A stretch of DNA of 7,297 bases from Rhizobacter sp. (GCA_025351675.1 JANXVK010000151.1:1-7297), one strand, 5' to 3'. Shown: positions 1 to 6,589, counted from the stretch's first letter. Made by a program: numbers and translations. Notes: generated by a model from the sequence alone, not told the origin.

Positions 1-761
1 GGGAAGTCCCAGCCCTTCTGTTCGATCTGCTTCGCCTCGACGACTTTTTTGCCGTGGGTCGAGGTCACATCGGGGTTGCCGCCATCGGCGCAAACCATGC
101 GGTCGATCATCAGCTTCAGCGGGCTCGGCGACTGGTACCAGTAGGTCGGCGCGGCGATGATCACGCCGTGCGCCGCGACCCAGCTTTCGTAGATTTCGGC
201 CATCCAGTCGTCGGCCTGGTTCAGCGCGTGGTTCGGGTAGCAGCTGCAGGGCCAGTGGCACAGCGGCATCGCGCTCGAGACGCAGCCCTTGCACGGGTGA
301 ATGTTGCGGCCGTACTGCGAGGTGACGAGGCTCAAGTCGAGCACGTCGGCCTCGACACCGAGGCCTTCGATGACCTGGCGCGCGCTTTCGGTGAAGCGCC
401 AGGTCTTCGAAATCTCGCCGGGGCAGGTGCCGTCGTTGCGCGCACTGCCGCAGATCACGAGGATGCGCGACTGGGTCTTCGTGTCATGCCAGCGCTTCTG
501 CGCGGCCTTCAGGCGCTGGCGCGTGTCGAGCCACTGCACAGAAACTTCGTAGCTCGGGTCGGCGAACCCGCGACCGGCCGGCTTCGTGATCGGCGCCTTG
601 CGGCCTTGCTGCACCGCGTCCCACGCGATCGCTTCGAGGCGCGCGATCGCTTCTCTTTCGGGGGCATACGCCGGGTCGTAGAAGCGCACGTTGAATCGTT
701 CGCTGAACTCGGCACGCGTCAACTCGGCCGGCGCCTGACCTTTGCGGATTTTCGTCACCAT
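1..761 (-). CDS. NAD(P)H-dependent FMN reductase-like flavoprotein, C-terminus cut by window edge
   Basis: This is a flavodoxin-fold oxidoreductase of the NADPH-dependent FMN reductase type, presumably cytosolic, that would use NAD(P)H to reduce a flavin or another acceptor. The physiological substrate is unknown. Reading leftward from ATG at 761-759, 253 codons stay open to the window edge. Residues 1-95 form a charged, mostly helical extension (begins MVTKIRKGQAPAELTRAEF). The flavodoxin domain starts with the strand RILVICGSARNDGTCPGE at about 99-116, a typical FMN phosphate loop. A second flavin-contact loop, APTYWYQSPSPLKLMIDR, lies at about 204-221. Between them is a cysteine cluster, C157, C160, C168, C172 and C174 (HPCKGC...LCHWPCSCYPN), with further cysteines at 104, 113 and 224. 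There is no strong ribosome binding site before the ATG. A TTG one codon upstream (764-762) is an alternative start. The gene diverges from the HipA-like gene. Family assignment is firm; the role is not. Confidence 0.88.
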   Translation of the reverse strand, partial: MVTKIRKGQAPAELTRAEFSERFNVRFYDPAYAPEREAIARLEAIAWDAVQQGRKAPITKPAGRGFADPSYEVSVQWLDTRQRLKAAQKRWHDTKTQSRILVICGSARNDGTCPGEISKTWRFTESARQVIEGLGVEADVLDLSLVTSQYGRNIHPCKGCVSSAMPLCHWPCSCYPNHALNQADDWMAEIYESWVAAHGVIIAAPTYWYQSPSPLKLMIDRMVCADGGNPDVTSTHGKKVVEAKQIEQKGWDF

Positions 762-848
762 CAAATCAGTATCCGCAGCCACCGTCGCGCGTCGCGTCGG
801 AGACGACCCCGTCGCGAGGCTGTTCGCGTCCTACAGCAGAATGCAGGC

Positions 849-1478
849 ATGCGCGCCGCCGGCCTGCCGGTACCCGAGATCGTGTTCGCCGAGCTCGATC
901 CGGAACTCGCGCGCACCGAGCCCGATCCTGAGATTCAAGACCTGATCCGCGCCAGCGCCGACCTCGTGCAAGGCAGCCGCGGCCTGAACCTCGCGCTCGA
1001 CTACCTGCCCGGCTCGGTCACGTTCGACCCGCTCGCAATGCAGCCGGCCGCCGAGCTCGAGTCGCGCATCGTCTGGTTCGACGCCTTCGTCAGCAACCTC
1101 GACCGCAGCGCGCGCAACACCAACATGCTGGTCTGGCACGGCAAGCTCTGGCTGATCGACCACGGCGCGGCGCTGTACTTCCACCACGACTGGCGCGACT
1201 TCATGGCGCGTGCAAACAGCCCGTTCGCGCTGATCAAGGACCACGTGCTGCTGCCGTTCGCGACCGAGCTCGACGCGGCCGACACATGGATGACGCAGCG
1301 GATCACACCGGCGCGCATCGCCGAGATCGTCGCGCTGATCCCCGACACCTGGCTCGAAGACGAAACCTCGTTCGCGAGCAAGGCGGCGCACCGCAGCGCG
1401 TACGCCCGGTTCCTGACCGAACGGCTCGCTGCGCCGCGCGCGTTCTTCGAGGAGGCACGCAGTGCGCGCATCGAGTAA
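849..1478 (+). CDS. HipA-like kinase (HipA_2 type), 5'-truncated, possibly a pseudogene
   Basis: The reading frame encodes the C-terminal part of a HipA_2-type protein, a relative of the HipA Ser/Thr kinases. From ATG 849 it gives 209 residues, whereas full-length relatives are, from memory, about 260-280. The retained part is well preserved. It begins at the family motif AAGLPVPE (3-10), followed by EPDPEIQDLIRAS (24-36), a catalytic-loop-like segment with D85, N90 and N92 (SNLDRSARNTN), and an IDHG motif with D104 in the place of the kinase DFG (WLIDHGAALYFHH). The N-lobe that should precede it, with the ATP-binding lysine, is absent: bases 762-848 match it in no frame, and further upstream the DNA is the divergent flavoprotein gene. 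No ATG, GTG or TTG occurs in frame between 759 and 849, and the ATG has no good ribosome binding site. I infer a 5' deletion, so the product is probably inactive or not made. An assembly error cannot be excluded. DUF3037 follows after 72 bases. Confidence 0.8.
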   Translation: MRAAGLPVPEIVFAELDPELARTEPDPEIQDLIRASADLVQGSRGLNLALDYLPGSVTFDPLAMQPAAELESRIVWFDAFVSNLDRSARNTNMLVWHGKLWLIDHGAALYFHHDWRDFMARANSPFALIKDHVLLPFATELDAADTWMTQRITPARIAEIVALIPDTWLEDETSFASKAAHRSAYARFLTERLAAPRAFFEEARSARIE

Positions 1479-1486
1479 ACGCCGGG

Positions 1487-1550
1487 ACGCCCCAAGTTTG
1501 CCTGACCCCCTCGGGGGCGGGCGCCGCAGAGCGGCGATCTCCGGGTGGCA
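1487..1550. repeat. GC-rich double-hairpin segment, possible dispersed intergenic repeat
   Basis: The gap between the HipA-like gene and DUF3037 holds two adjacent inverted repeats. The first is CCCCC/GGGGG at 1506-1517 with almost no loop. The second is a perfect 6-base stem, CGCCGC/GCGGCG, at 1522-1527 and 1531-1536 with loop AGA. They sit in a block running from about CGCCCCAAGTTTGCCTGACC to CGATCTCCGGGTGGCA. The block resembles, from memory, a short intergenic element repeated in some Burkholderiales genomes, but only one copy lies in this window, so repeat status is inference. There is no T-tract after the stems, so it is not a standard terminator. It ends directly at the DUF3037 start and would form the leader of that mRNA. 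Confidence 0.4.
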
Positions 1551-1937
1551 ATGCTGACGTATGACTACGCGATCGTGCGCGTCGTGCCGCGCGTCGAGCG
1601 CGGCGAGTTCGTCAACGCCGGCGTGATTGTTTCGTGCGCCGAGCAGGGGCTGCTGCAGGCCGCGATCGAACTCGACGAATCACGATTGATCGCGCTCGAC
1701 CGAGACGTCGACCTCGCCGGCATTCGTGCCGCACTCGCGGCAATCCCGCTGGTCTCCGCCGGTGGCGATGCTGCCGGGCCGCTCGGCCGGCTGTCGGTGC
1801 GTGAGCGCTTCCACTGGCTGGTGGCGCCGCGCAGTTCGAGCATCCAGACCTCGGCGGTGCATACCGGCCGTTGCGTCACACCAAGCTTGATGCTCGATCA
1901 GTTGATGCGCAAGATGGTGCGTCAGCCGGCCGCGTAG
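1551..1937 (+). CDS. DUF3037 family protein
   Basis: This is a 128-residue protein of the DUF3037 family, whose biochemical function is unknown. The family hallmarks are visible: the N-terminal strand YDYAIVRVVPRVERGEFVNAG (about 4-24), a central ELDESRLIALD segment, and the conserved block RERFHWLVAPRSSSIQTS with HTG shortly after (about 82-104). There is no signal peptide or membrane segment. I chose ATG 1551 because it puts YDY close to the N-terminus as in relatives. An in-frame GTG at 1545 would add two residues. Neither start has a clear ribosome binding site, and the leader is taken up by a GC-rich double hairpin. DUF3037 genes are often next to HipA_2 kinase genes, as here, which suggests a shared role, but here the partner is truncated. 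The stop lies inside the 3' end of the convergent psd gene (16-base overlap). Confidence 0.85.
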   Translation: MLTYDYAIVRVVPRVERGEFVNAGVIVSCAEQGLLQAAIELDESRLIALDRDVDLAGIRAALAAIPLVSAGGDAAGPLGRLSVRERFHWLVAPRSSSIQTSAVHTGRCVTPSLMLDQLMRKMVRQPAA

Positions 1938-2773
1938 TCCGCCATCGCCTCGCCAAGCCGGATCGGACTCGTCGGCGCCCACGTCGGATTGAACTGCAGC
2001 GCCGCCGTCGGGAACAGCATCACGACGGTCGAGCCGAGCAGAAAGCGGCCCATCTCGTCGCCCTGCTTCAGCGCGATGCTCTGGTCGTCGTAGCGCCACT
2101 CGCGGACGCCGGCGACGCGGCGTTGGTTCACGACACCGTGCCACACCGTCGCCATGCTGCCGACGATGGTCGCGCCGACCAGCGTCAGCACGAACGGCCC
2201 GCGCGCCGACTCGAACTCGCACACGACACGCTCGTTGCGCGCAAACAGGCCCGGCACGCCGCGCGCCGTCAGCGGGTTCACCGAGAACAGGTCACCCGGC
2301 ACATGGATCATGCGCAGCAAGCGGCCGTCGCAAGGCATGTGAATGCGGTGGTAGTCCTTCGGGCTCAGGTAGAGCGTCGCGAAGTGGCCGTCCTCGAACT
2401 GCGCGGCGAGTGCGGCGTCGCCGCCGACCAGCGCGGTCGTCGAATACGCGTGGCCCTTGGCCTGGAAAATCTGGTCCTTCCGGATCGCACCGAACTGGCT
2501 GACAGCGCCGTCGACCGGGCAGATCAGGTCGGCGCTCGCGAGCGGCCGCGCGCCGGGCTTCAGTGCGCGCGTGAAGAACTCGTTGAAGCTCTTGTAGCCG
2601 GCGATGTCGGGGTTCGCCGCCTCGCTCATGTCGACGCCGTACTTCGCGACGAAGCCGCCGATCAGCTTCGTCGTGCGTGCGCCCCATTCGCGCGACGCGC
2701 GCCAGCCGGCATAGCGGGTCAGCGCCTGCTTCGGCAGCAGGTATTGCGGGAGGACTTTCAGGCGATCGGACAC
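1922..2773 (-). CDS. psd: Phosphatidylserine decarboxylase proenzyme, type I
   Basis: This enzyme decarboxylates phosphatidylserine to phosphatidylethanolamine at the inner membrane, the last step of PE synthesis. It is made as a proenzyme that cleaves itself at an LGST motif, turning the serine into a pyruvoyl cofactor. With GTG at 2773-2771 as start the protein has 283 residues, close to the Escherichia coli enzyme. LGST is at about 246-249 (processing serine S248). The catalytic-triad regions PVDGAVSQ (D88) and DYHRIHMPC (H145) are present, as are KSFNEFFTRALKP near 61-73, PGDLFSVNPLTA, LFARNERV and LVGATIVGS. All key residues are intact, so the enzyme should be functional. A TTG at 2788 would add five residues (MWSAP); I prefer the GTG because VSDRLKVLPQYLLPK aligns with the usual N-terminus. 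No strong ribosome binding site is visible for either start. Convergent with DUF3037 and divergent from the ligase gene. Confidence 0.96.
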   Translation of the reverse strand: MSDRLKVLPQYLLPKQALTRYAGWRASREWGARTTKLIGGFVAKYGVDMSEAANPDIAGYKSFNEFFTRALKPGARPLASADLICPVDGAVSQFGAIRKDQIFQAKGHAYSTTALVGGDAALAAQFEDGHFATLYLSPKDYHRIHMPCDGRLLRMIHVPGDLFSVNPLTARGVPGLFARNERVVCEFESARGPFVLTLVGATIVGSMATVWHGVVNQRRVAGVREWRYDDQSIALKQGDEMGRFLLGSTVVMLFPTAALQFNPTWAPTSPIRLGEAMADYAAG

Positions 2774-2805
2774 AGGCGCAGACCACAAGGCTCAGGAAGG
2801 GCGGG

Positions 2806-2811
2806 ATTGTA
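2806..2811 (-). promoter_or_regulatory. Possible -10 element for psd
   Basis: On the minus strand this reads TACAAT, preceded by GA, one mismatch from the sigma-70 -10 consensus. It would put the transcript start about 25 bases before the psd GTG. No recognisable -35 hexamer lies 16-18 bases upstream, so the call rests on the -10 alone. It lies in the roughly 97-base gap between the divergent psd and ligase genes. Confidence 0.3.
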
Positions 2812-2870
2812 TCGACCGCCCCCCACGACGCGCTGCACTAAAGTGGCCGCATCACCGACGAAGGCCACCG

Positions 2871-4562
2871 ATGCTCGCCCGCCCTGCCCCGCACCTCGCC
2901 CACTGGCCACCCGCGCTGCCGCTGCACCTGACGCTGCCCGAGACCAACCTGTTCCACAACGCCGAGGTCTCGGCCGCGCGCTACCCCGACAAGCCGTTCA
3001 TCGTGTTCTACGACTCGGCCATCACGTTCCGTGAGTTCCGTGACGAGTGCGAGCGCATCGCCGGCTACCTGCAGCACGCATGTGGCGTGAAGGCCGGCGA
3101 CCGCGTGCTGCTCTACATGCAGAACAGCCCGCAGTGGATCTTCGCGTTCTACGGCATCCTGCGTGCGAACGCGGTCGTCGTGCCGGTGAATTCGATGAAC
3201 CGCACCGAGGAGTTGCGCCACTACGTGCGCGACACCGGCGCCGGGGTCGCCTTCGTGCCGCAAGACCTGTGCGAGCAAATGCAGCCGCTGCTCGGCGGCC
3301 AGGCCGGCGACGACAGCGGCCTGCGGTACCTGATCGTCGCGACCTACAGCGACTGCCTGAAGAACCCGACCGACCTGAACGTGCCTGATTTCGTCGTCGA
3401 ACCGCGCCGCCGCTTCGGCGATTCGCGCATCGTGCCGTGGGTCGACATACTGGCGCGCGATCTGCAACCCGGCCCGCTCACCCAAGGCGCCGACGACCTC
3501 GCGGTGATGCCCTACACCTCGGGCACCACCGGGCACCCGAAGGGTTGCATGCACACGCACCGCAGTGTGATGAGCACGCTGGTCGGCGGCGTCAATTGGT
3601 TCCAGCGCAGCCAGGACTCGGTGTTCCTCACTGTCCTGCCGCTGTTCCACGTCACCGGCCTGTCGGGCAGCCTGAACGGGCCGCTGTACGCCGGCGGCAC
3701 GCTCATCGTGCTGCCGCGCTGGGACCGCGACACGGCCGCGCTGTGCATGCAGCGCTACAAGGTCAACACCTTCCAGGCGATCACGACGATGTTGGTCGAC
3801 TTTCTGTCCAACCCGAAGCTCGGCGACTACGACCTCGGCAGCCTGCGCGTCGTGCGCGGCGGCGGCGCGGCGATGCCGGCCGCGGTGGCGGCCAAGCTGT
3901 TCGCGCTCACCGGCCAGCACTACATCGAGGGCTACGGCATGAGCGAGACGATGGCTGCGACCCACATCAACCCGATGCACCGGCCGAAGCCGCAGTGCCT
4001 GGGCATCCCGGTGTTCGACGTCGACGCGCGCGTGATCGATCCGGCCACGTTGCAGGAAGTGCCGCAAGGCGACACCGGCGAGATCGTCATCGACGGCCCG
4101 CAGGTGATGCGCGGCTACTGGAACGATGCCGACGCCACCGCCAAGGCCTTCATCGAGATCGACGGCCGGCGCTTTCTGCGCACCGGCGACCTCGCGATGG
4201 TCGATGCCGACGGCTACTTCTTCATGGTCGACCGCCTCAAGCGGATGATCAACGCGAGCGGCTACAAGGTCTGGCCGGCCGAGGTCGAAGCCTTGCTGTA
4301 TTACCACCCGGCCATCCTGGAAGCCTGCGTGATCGCGGCCAGCGACGCGAAACGCGGCGAGACCGTGAAGGCGCTGGTCGTGCTGAAGCCGGAACAGCGC
4401 GGCGCGATCACCGAGCAGCAGGTCATCGACTGGGCGCATGCCCACATGGCGGTCTACAAGAGCCCACGCATCGTGGTGTTCGTCGACTCGCTGCCGAAAT
4501 CCGGCTCGGGCAAGGTGCAATGGCGCGAGCTGCAGGAGCAGGAAGCACGCCAAGCCCCATGA
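2871..4562 (+). CDS. AMP-forming acyl-CoA ligase (fatty- or aryl-acid type)
   Basis: This is a complete 563-residue member of the adenylate-forming ANL superfamily. It activates a carboxylic acid with ATP to an acyl-AMP and transfers it to coenzyme A; it is presumably cytosolic. The motifs are in order: the phosphate loop YTSGTTGHPKG (215-225), PLFHVTG (257-263), the GGGAAMP region (330-336), YGMSET (355-360), TGD (438-440, ribose-binding Asp), the hinge region DRLKRMINASGYKVWPAEVE (454-473) and PKSGSGKVQWREL near the C-terminus with catalytic lysine K548. The N-terminal segment TLPETNLFHNAEVSAARYPDK is typical of long-chain-fatty-acid--CoA ligase-annotated proteins, but chain length or aromatic preference cannot be read from the sequence. 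The start is supported by GAAGG at 2860-2864, six bases before the ATG. It diverges from psd and is followed after 78 bases by a co-directional dehydrogenase. Confidence 0.93.
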   Translation: MLARPAPHLAHWPPALPLHLTLPETNLFHNAEVSAARYPDKPFIVFYDSAITFREFRDECERIAGYLQHACGVKAGDRVLLYMQNSPQWIFAFYGILRANAVVVPVNSMNRTEELRHYVRDTGAGVAFVPQDLCEQMQPLLGGQAGDDSGLRYLIVATYSDCLKNPTDLNVPDFVVEPRRRFGDSRIVPWVDILARDLQPGPLTQGADDLAVMPYTSGTTGHPKGCMHTHRSVMSTLVGGVNWFQRSQDSVFLTVLPLFHVTGLSGSLNGPLYAGGTLIVLPRWDRDTAALCMQRYKVNTFQAITTMLVDFLSNPKLGDYDLGSLRVVRGGGAAMPAAVAAKLFALTGQHYIEGYGMSETMAATHINPMHRPKPQCLGIPVFDVDARVIDPATLQEVPQGDTGEIVIDGPQVMRGYWNDADATAKAFIEIDGRRFLRTGDLAMVDADGYFFMVDRLKRMINASGYKVWPAEVEALLYYHPAILEACVIAASDAKRGETVKALVVLKPEQRGAITEQQVIDWAHAHMAVYKSPRIVVFVDSLPKSGSGKVQWRELQEQEARQAP

Positions 4563-4628
4563 GCCGGCAGGTTCATCGCGGACAGCCCAGAATGGCCGCT
4601 CCGGGTTGACCACGACCCGTCACGCCAC

Positions 4629-4632
4629 GGAG
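4629..4632 (+). promoter_or_regulatory. Ribosome binding site of the SDR gene
   Basis: GGAG lies eight bases before ATG 4641. It favours that ATG over the immediately following in-frame ATG at 4644. Confidence 0.6.
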
Positions 4633-4640
4633 CACTCAAC

Positions 4641-5495
4641 ATGATGAATCGAATCGACCCCGTCTGGCTGATCACCGGCTGCTCGACCGGCTTCGGCCGC
4701 GAACTCGCCAAGCTCGTGCTCGCACGCGGCTGGCGTGCCGTGGTCACGGCGCGCAACCCCGCACAGGTCGCCGACATCGCCGAGGGCCACGGCGAGCGGG
4801 CGCTCGTGCTGCCGCTCGACGTGACGCAGCGCGGGCAGATCGACGCGGTCGTCGCCGCCGCGCAGCAGCGCTTCAGGCGCATCGACGTGCTGGTCAACAA
4901 CGCCGGCTACGGCTACCTCGCCGCGATCGAAGAGGGCGAGGACGCCGAGGTGCGTGCGATGTTCGAGACCAACGTGTTCGGCCTCGTCGACATCACGAAA
5001 GCGGTGCTGCCCGCGATGCGCGCGCAGGGCAACGGGCTGATCGTCAATGTCTCGTCGATCGGCGGGCTGACGAGCTTCGCGGCGACCGGGTACTACCACG
5101 CCACCAAGTACGCCGTTGAAGGTCTCTCCGAGTCGCTGGCGACGGAGCTGAAGCCGCTGGGCATCGACGTGCTGATCGTCGAGCCCGGCCCGTTTCGCAC
5201 CAATTGGGCGGGGCCGTCGATCAAGCAGTCGGCCACGCGCATCGATGCCTACGCGGCGACCGCCGGCGAGCGCCGCAAGCAGACCGAGTCGCGCAGCGGC
5301 ACGCAAGCCGGCGATCCGGTGCGTGCGGCGCAGGCCATCATCGATGCGGCCCTCTCGGATGCGCCGCCGCTGCGCCTGCTGCTCGGCAAGGCGGCGCTCG
5401 ATCTGGCGCGCAAGAAACTCGATTTCATGCGCGGCGATTTCGACCGCTGGGAGCCGACAACGCTGGGTGCCGACTTTCCGGCCGGCGCAGGCTGA
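4641..5495 (+). CDS. Short-chain dehydrogenase/reductase (classical SDR)
   Basis: This 284-residue oxidoreductase of the classical SDR family would interconvert an alcohol and a carbonyl with a nicotinamide cofactor in the cytosol. The Rossmann dinucleotide loop is TGCSTGFG (12-19). R38 after the second strand (VVTARNP) favours NADP(H) over NAD(H). LPLDVT (57-62) contacts the adenine and NNAG is at 86-89. The catalytic tetrad is complete: N111, S139, Y152 and K156 (the YHATK version of YxxxK). PGPFRT (182-187) is the nicotinamide-side loop. The C-terminal third, about 200-284, is longer than in minimal 250-residue SDRs and resembles the SDR subgroup often annotated only as 'oxidoreductase' or 'SDR family NAD(P)-dependent oxidoreductase'. 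The substrate is not predictable. It lies between an acyl-CoA ligase and a solute receptor gene on the same strand, which suggests, but does not prove, a shared catabolic role. Confidence 0.94.
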   Translation: MMNRIDPVWLITGCSTGFGRELAKLVLARGWRAVVTARNPAQVADIAEGHGERALVLPLDVTQRGQIDAVVAAAQQRFRRIDVLVNNAGYGYLAAIEEGEDAEVRAMFETNVFGLVDITKAVLPAMRAQGNGLIVNVSSIGGLTSFAATGYYHATKYAVEGLSESLATELKPLGIDVLIVEPGPFRTNWAGPSIKQSATRIDAYAATAGERRKQTESRSGTQAGDPVRAAQAIIDAALSDAPPLRLLLGKAALDLARKKLDFMRGDFDRWEPTTLGADFPAGAG

Positions 5496-5594
5496 GGGCC
5501 GAGTTTTCACCGTCGCGTCGGCGCGGCGCTTCGTGCAAGGTTTTGCGTCCTCGGCACCGGCGCGAGCCGCGCCCGCACACAGGAGACACCCACG
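5496..5594 (+). other. Intergenic gap before the Bug receptor gene
   Basis: This 99-base gap contains only the receptor's ribosome binding site as a recognisable element. I see no sigma-70 hexamer pair, no terminator for the upstream dehydrogenase, and no operator-like dyad strong enough to call. Read-through from the dehydrogenase is possible, and a private promoter cannot be excluded. Confidence 0.4.
5581..5585 (+). promoter_or_regulatory. Ribosome binding site of the Bug/TctC receptor gene
   Basis: AGGAG lies nine bases before ATG 5595 and fixes that start. It is the best Shine-Dalgarno match in the window, fitting an abundantly translated periplasmic receptor. Confidence 0.7.
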
Positions 5595-6575
5595 ATGACC
5601 GCTCAACCCCGCCACGCCCGTGGCCGCCGCAGCGTGCTGCTCGGCGCCGCCGCATTGGCCCTGCCGTTCCGCGCACGCGCCCAAGCCTTCCCGGCCAAGC
5701 CGATCACGTTGGTCGTGCCGTGGCCGGCCGGCGGCTCGACCGACCGCCACCTGCGCGCGCTGGCCGAGATCGCATCGAAGAACCTCGGCCAGAACATCAT
5801 CGTCGAGAACAAGCCCGGCGGCGGTGGCACGACCGGCCTCGGCACGATGGCGCTGACCGCCAAGCCCGACGGCTACACGATCGCGCAGTACCCGATGGGC
5901 ATGGTGCGGCTGCCGCACATGCAGAAGGTGCAGTGGGATCCGCTGAAAGACTTCAGCTTCATCATCGGCATCAGCGGCTACACCTTCGGCTTCACCGTGC
6001 GCGCCGATTCGCCGTACAAAACCTTCAACGAGTACATCGAGGCCGCGCGCAAGGCGCCCGGCAAGATCGACTACGGCTCGACTGGTACCGGCACCTCGCC
6101 GCATCTGCTGATGGAAGAGCTCGCCGGCAACGCCAAGGTCGAGCTGAACCATGTGCCGTTCAAGGGCAATGCCGACCTCACCCAAGCACTGCTCGGCGGC
6201 CACGTGATGGCAATGAGCGATGCAAGCGGCTGGAACAAGTTCGTCGACGCCGGCCAGATGCGCCTGCTCGTGACCTTCGGCGAGCAGCGCACCAAGCGCT
6301 GGCCGAACATCCCGACCGCGAAAGATCTCGGCTACAACGTCGTCTCGACCTCGCCCTACGGCTTGGTCGGCCCGAAGGGCATGGACCCGGCCGTGATGAA
6401 GACGCTGCACGACGTCTTCAGGAAGGCGATGGACGACCCGAAGCACATGGAACTGATGGCCCAGCTGAACCAGGACATCTGGTATCGCAGCGGCGACGAT
6501 TACGCCAAGTGGGCGCGCGACCAGTTCGCGAAGGACAAGTCGCTGATCGACCGGCTCGGGCTCGCGGCGAAGTGA
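5595..6575 (+). CDS. Bug/TctC-type tripartite tricarboxylate transporter substrate-binding protein
   Basis: This 326-residue periplasmic solute receptor belongs to the Bug (TctC) family, which captures carboxylates and related small molecules, typically for tripartite tricarboxylate transporters. A signal peptide covers about residues 1-31: a basic start with RGRRSVLL (10-16), the hydrophobic stretch LGAAALALPF and a cleavage site near ARAQA/FPAKP. The twin arginine followed by S-V-L-L is compatible with Tat export, though it lacks the canonical Ser/Thr-Arg-Arg-x-Phe-Leu-Lys form. Family motifs are PAKPITLVVPWPAGGSTD (33-50), the ligand loop NKPGGGGTTG (72-81), DPLKDF (115-120), GSTGTGTSPHL (161-171), HVPFKGNA (186-193) and LLGGHV (199-204). 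Length is normal for the family. No membrane subunits (TctA/TctB) are in the window. That is common for Bug receptors, which are far more numerous than transporters in Burkholderiales. The ligand is unknown. Confidence 0.95.
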   Translation: MTAQPRHARGRRSVLLGAAALALPFRARAQAFPAKPITLVVPWPAGGSTDRHLRALAEIASKNLGQNIIVENKPGGGGTTGLGTMALTAKPDGYTIAQYPMGMVRLPHMQKVQWDPLKDFSFIIGISGYTFGFTVRADSPYKTFNEYIEAARKAPGKIDYGSTGTGTSPHLLMEELAGNAKVELNHVPFKGNADLTQALLGGHVMAMSDASGWNKFVDAGQMRLLVTFGEQRTKRWPNIPTAKDLGYNVVSTSPYGLVGPKGMDPAVMKTLHDVFRKAMDDPKHMELMAQLNQDIWYRSGDDYAKWARDQFAKDKSLIDRLGLAAK

Positions 6576-6589
6576 TTCGCCGAGGCAAA

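Noticed and set aside
54..848. Long plus-strand open frame continuous with the HipA-like gene, which would give a 474-residue protein
   Set aside because: Bases 1-761 clearly encode the FMN reductase-like protein on the minus strand. The plus-strand product there is arginine/alanine-rich with no family features, typical of an antisense frame in GC-rich DNA.
762..848. Possible insertion-sequence remnant at the HipA-like breakpoint
   Set aside because: I see no terminal inverted repeats, target duplication or transposase-like codons in the 87 bases.
2807..2842. TTGTAT and ACTAAA as a promoter for the ligase gene
   Set aside because: The spacing of about 24 bases is too long for sigma-70, and both hexamers are poor matches.
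1871..3034. Plus-strand open frame of 387 codons
   Set aside because: It is antisense to psd and out of frame with the start of the ligase gene. Composition is rich in Arg, Ala and His, with no recognisable motif.
2838..4613. Minus-strand open frame of 591 codons
   Set aside because: It is antisense to the acyl-CoA ligase, whose motifs are all intact. No start signal or family motif is visible.
4606..4634. TTGACC as a -35 element for the dehydrogenase gene
   Set aside because: At the proper distance the sequence is the ribosome binding site region, with no -10-like hexamer.
4620..6446. Minus-strand open frame of 608 codons
   Set aside because: It spans the dehydrogenase, an intergenic gap and the receptor gene in antisense. 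A real gene is unlikely to cover two intact opposite-strand genes.
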